Source of the DNA: Dasypus novemcinctus
Taxonomy: Eukaryota; Chordata; Mammalia; Cingulata; Dasypodidae
Reading direction: 5' to 3'
DNA: 64,000 bases
Assembly: GCF_030445035.2 (NCBI RefSeq)
Contig: NC_080680.1
Location: 96,105,157 to 96,169,156, forward strand
Part shown: positions 62,840-64,000 of the stretch, in pieces
Numbering within the stretch: the stretch's first letter is position 1
Layout of the letters: each line of letters begins with the position of its first letter
Program-made: the position numbers and the translations under genes
The notes under the pieces: generated by a model
Seen by the model: the letters and a program-made list of their open reading frames with translations, nothing else
What the model was told of the DNA's origin: nothing
Databases searched by the model: none

Positions 62840-64000
62840 CAGCTCACCCTTACCTAAGCCAGTCTTTGGTGAGTTCAGTACTTTCTGATCCAGTTTCAAG
62901 AGTTCTTACTTTCTTTTGAGGACACCAGTAATGTAGGAATAAGAGGAATATTTTATATCCACAAACTCTAGAGCTTTCTATGTCTTTGATCTCCAGAGAA
63001 ATAGGCAGGAGGATAACATTTTACCAACCATGGGGAGGACTCAGAAAATATCCCTAAGCTCCTGTTTAAGGAATGGATCAAATTAGACTAATTGCCTCCA
63101 ATTTTCTATCAGACCTTGGGGACAAGCCTTTGCAGGGACTAGTGGGATTGGGGTACTAGAGACACAGATATAAGGGACATGATGAGTTCCTTTCTGTCTG
63201 CTTATAATTCCAGCTGGGAATTAGGAGTGGTTTAGTCCTTCAGACTGATGAAGCCAAAGCACTCAGTCAACCTTTCCCAGCAGCACACTGTGGTCCTGAT
63301 ATAGAAAGGTCTGACTGTTGCAAATTCCCACATCATTTATTCTTGTCACCATGAAAGCATAAATCTTGCTTTAACTTCACATATTGCAAGTTTCTTCTCT
63401 ACATGGGACATCCTACAGGGTATGAGGGTTGCCTTTTCTTAGATATGGTAGAATGAGGAGATGGAACCCAGGGGTTCAGTACTCAGATACAACTGGATTA
63501 GGCTATACCAGTCAGTAATTGTTGGCTTTGAGCAAGTAAAGCAACTTCTAGACTTCTTTCATCAGCTGTAAAGTGCATATAATAATTATTATCATCATGA
63601 AGTAATTAAAATTAAAAGAGTATAACACATAAAAAGCATATAATAAATGTTCCATTGTTATACTTGAATCATCTAATTAAAGATAATTATAATTAACATA
63701 TTGATATATCATTGCTATTATATGGATGACTGAATTAATTGATTAATGAATCATTTACAACTTAATATGACCTAAAAGATCTAAGTTGTCTCCACAAAAT
63801 AAAACATTATGTGATTCCAAATTCAGTAGGTCAGTCAATGCACCTTTACATATTTGTTTCATATACATTAATCAGCACTTCCATTGGCTGGATAATGCCC
63901 AGTTTCTTCTTACTCTCCAGAAAATGGTCATTTTCTCAGAATTCTCCTCAAAGTTCTCCCCTCACTTTTGGATTGCGAACGGTCACAACTGTGGCAGGGG
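62840..64000 (-). repeat. Duplicated 5'-exon block, copy C (intact OR gene)
   Basis: Third copy of the block seen at 14,650 and 16,320. The minus strand reads caccaaagactggcttag followed by GTAAGGGTGAG. It lies 3.1 kb upstream of the intact receptor's acceptor, in the right orientation, and is the best candidate for its 5' non-coding exon and promoter region. The block continues to the window edge. No TATA box or start site is evident to me. Confidence 0.65.
62852..62853 (-). promoter_or_regulatory. Putative splice donor of the OR 5' non-coding exon
   Basis: CTTAG|GTAAGG on the minus strand (GT at 62,853-62,852). Conserved with block B and lost in block A, whose receptor is a pseudogene. The exon's 5' limit is not visible. 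Confidence 0.55.

Overview
This is mammalian nuclear DNA, almost certainly from a xenarthran and most likely an armadillo (Dasypus). The main reason is two copies of the long tRNA-Ala-derived SINE typical of armadillo (DAS-SINE), at about 43,235-43,656 and 55,277-55,700. They sit among xenarthran-type L1 3' ends and LTRs. Low gene density, single-exon olfactory receptors and a high load of L1, SINE and LTR repeats fit this. The species is inferred from the repeats, not proven.

The host content is an olfactory receptor (OR) cluster on the minus strand. One intact gene (58,746-59,684, 312 aa, family 1, closest in my memory to OR1J) and two broken paralogues (12,085-12,947 and 33,489-34,441) come from segmental duplication. 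The duplicated unit can be read well beyond the coding exon: downstream flank, coding exon, upstream flank with a MIR, a decayed CA-rich tract, then a block carrying a putative 5' non-coding exon with a splice donor. That block is seen three times (14,650-15,740; 16,320-17,350; 62,840-64,000), and the donor is intact in two and lost in one. A further copy of the downstream flank (18,660-19,005 plus 23,160-24,735) has no receptor beside it.

The rest is mostly mobile elements. From left to right: a young, nearly intact L1 on the minus strand (1-7,200, running off the window edge), inserted at the 5'UTR/ORF1 border of an older L1. Only the 5'UTR of the older L1 is seen (7,203-9,485), and it holds an expanded array of about 110-bp tandem units. 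Next come the first OR pseudogene unit and the duplicated exon blocks (about 9.5-17.4 kb), then LTR and SINE debris and the orphan flank (17.5-24.7 kb). A decayed full-length L1 on the plus strand follows (24.7-31.9 kb), a solo LTR, and OR pseudogene 2. Then come a MER5A DNA transposon, a processed PCBP2 pseudogene (39.6-41.3 kb), a probable ERV fossil with a DAS-SINE inside it, and a third L1 on the plus strand (about 45.3-52.0 kb). A 1.6-kb xenarthran element with an L1-like 3' end, L1, LTR and SINE fragments, the intact OR gene and its upstream unit complete the window.

The intact OR gene is the only convincing functional host gene. No RNA gene, CRISPR array or prokaryotic-type system is present. 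The most informative features are the duplicated, partly broken 5' exon of the OR unit and the higher-order tandem repeat in the old L1 promoter.
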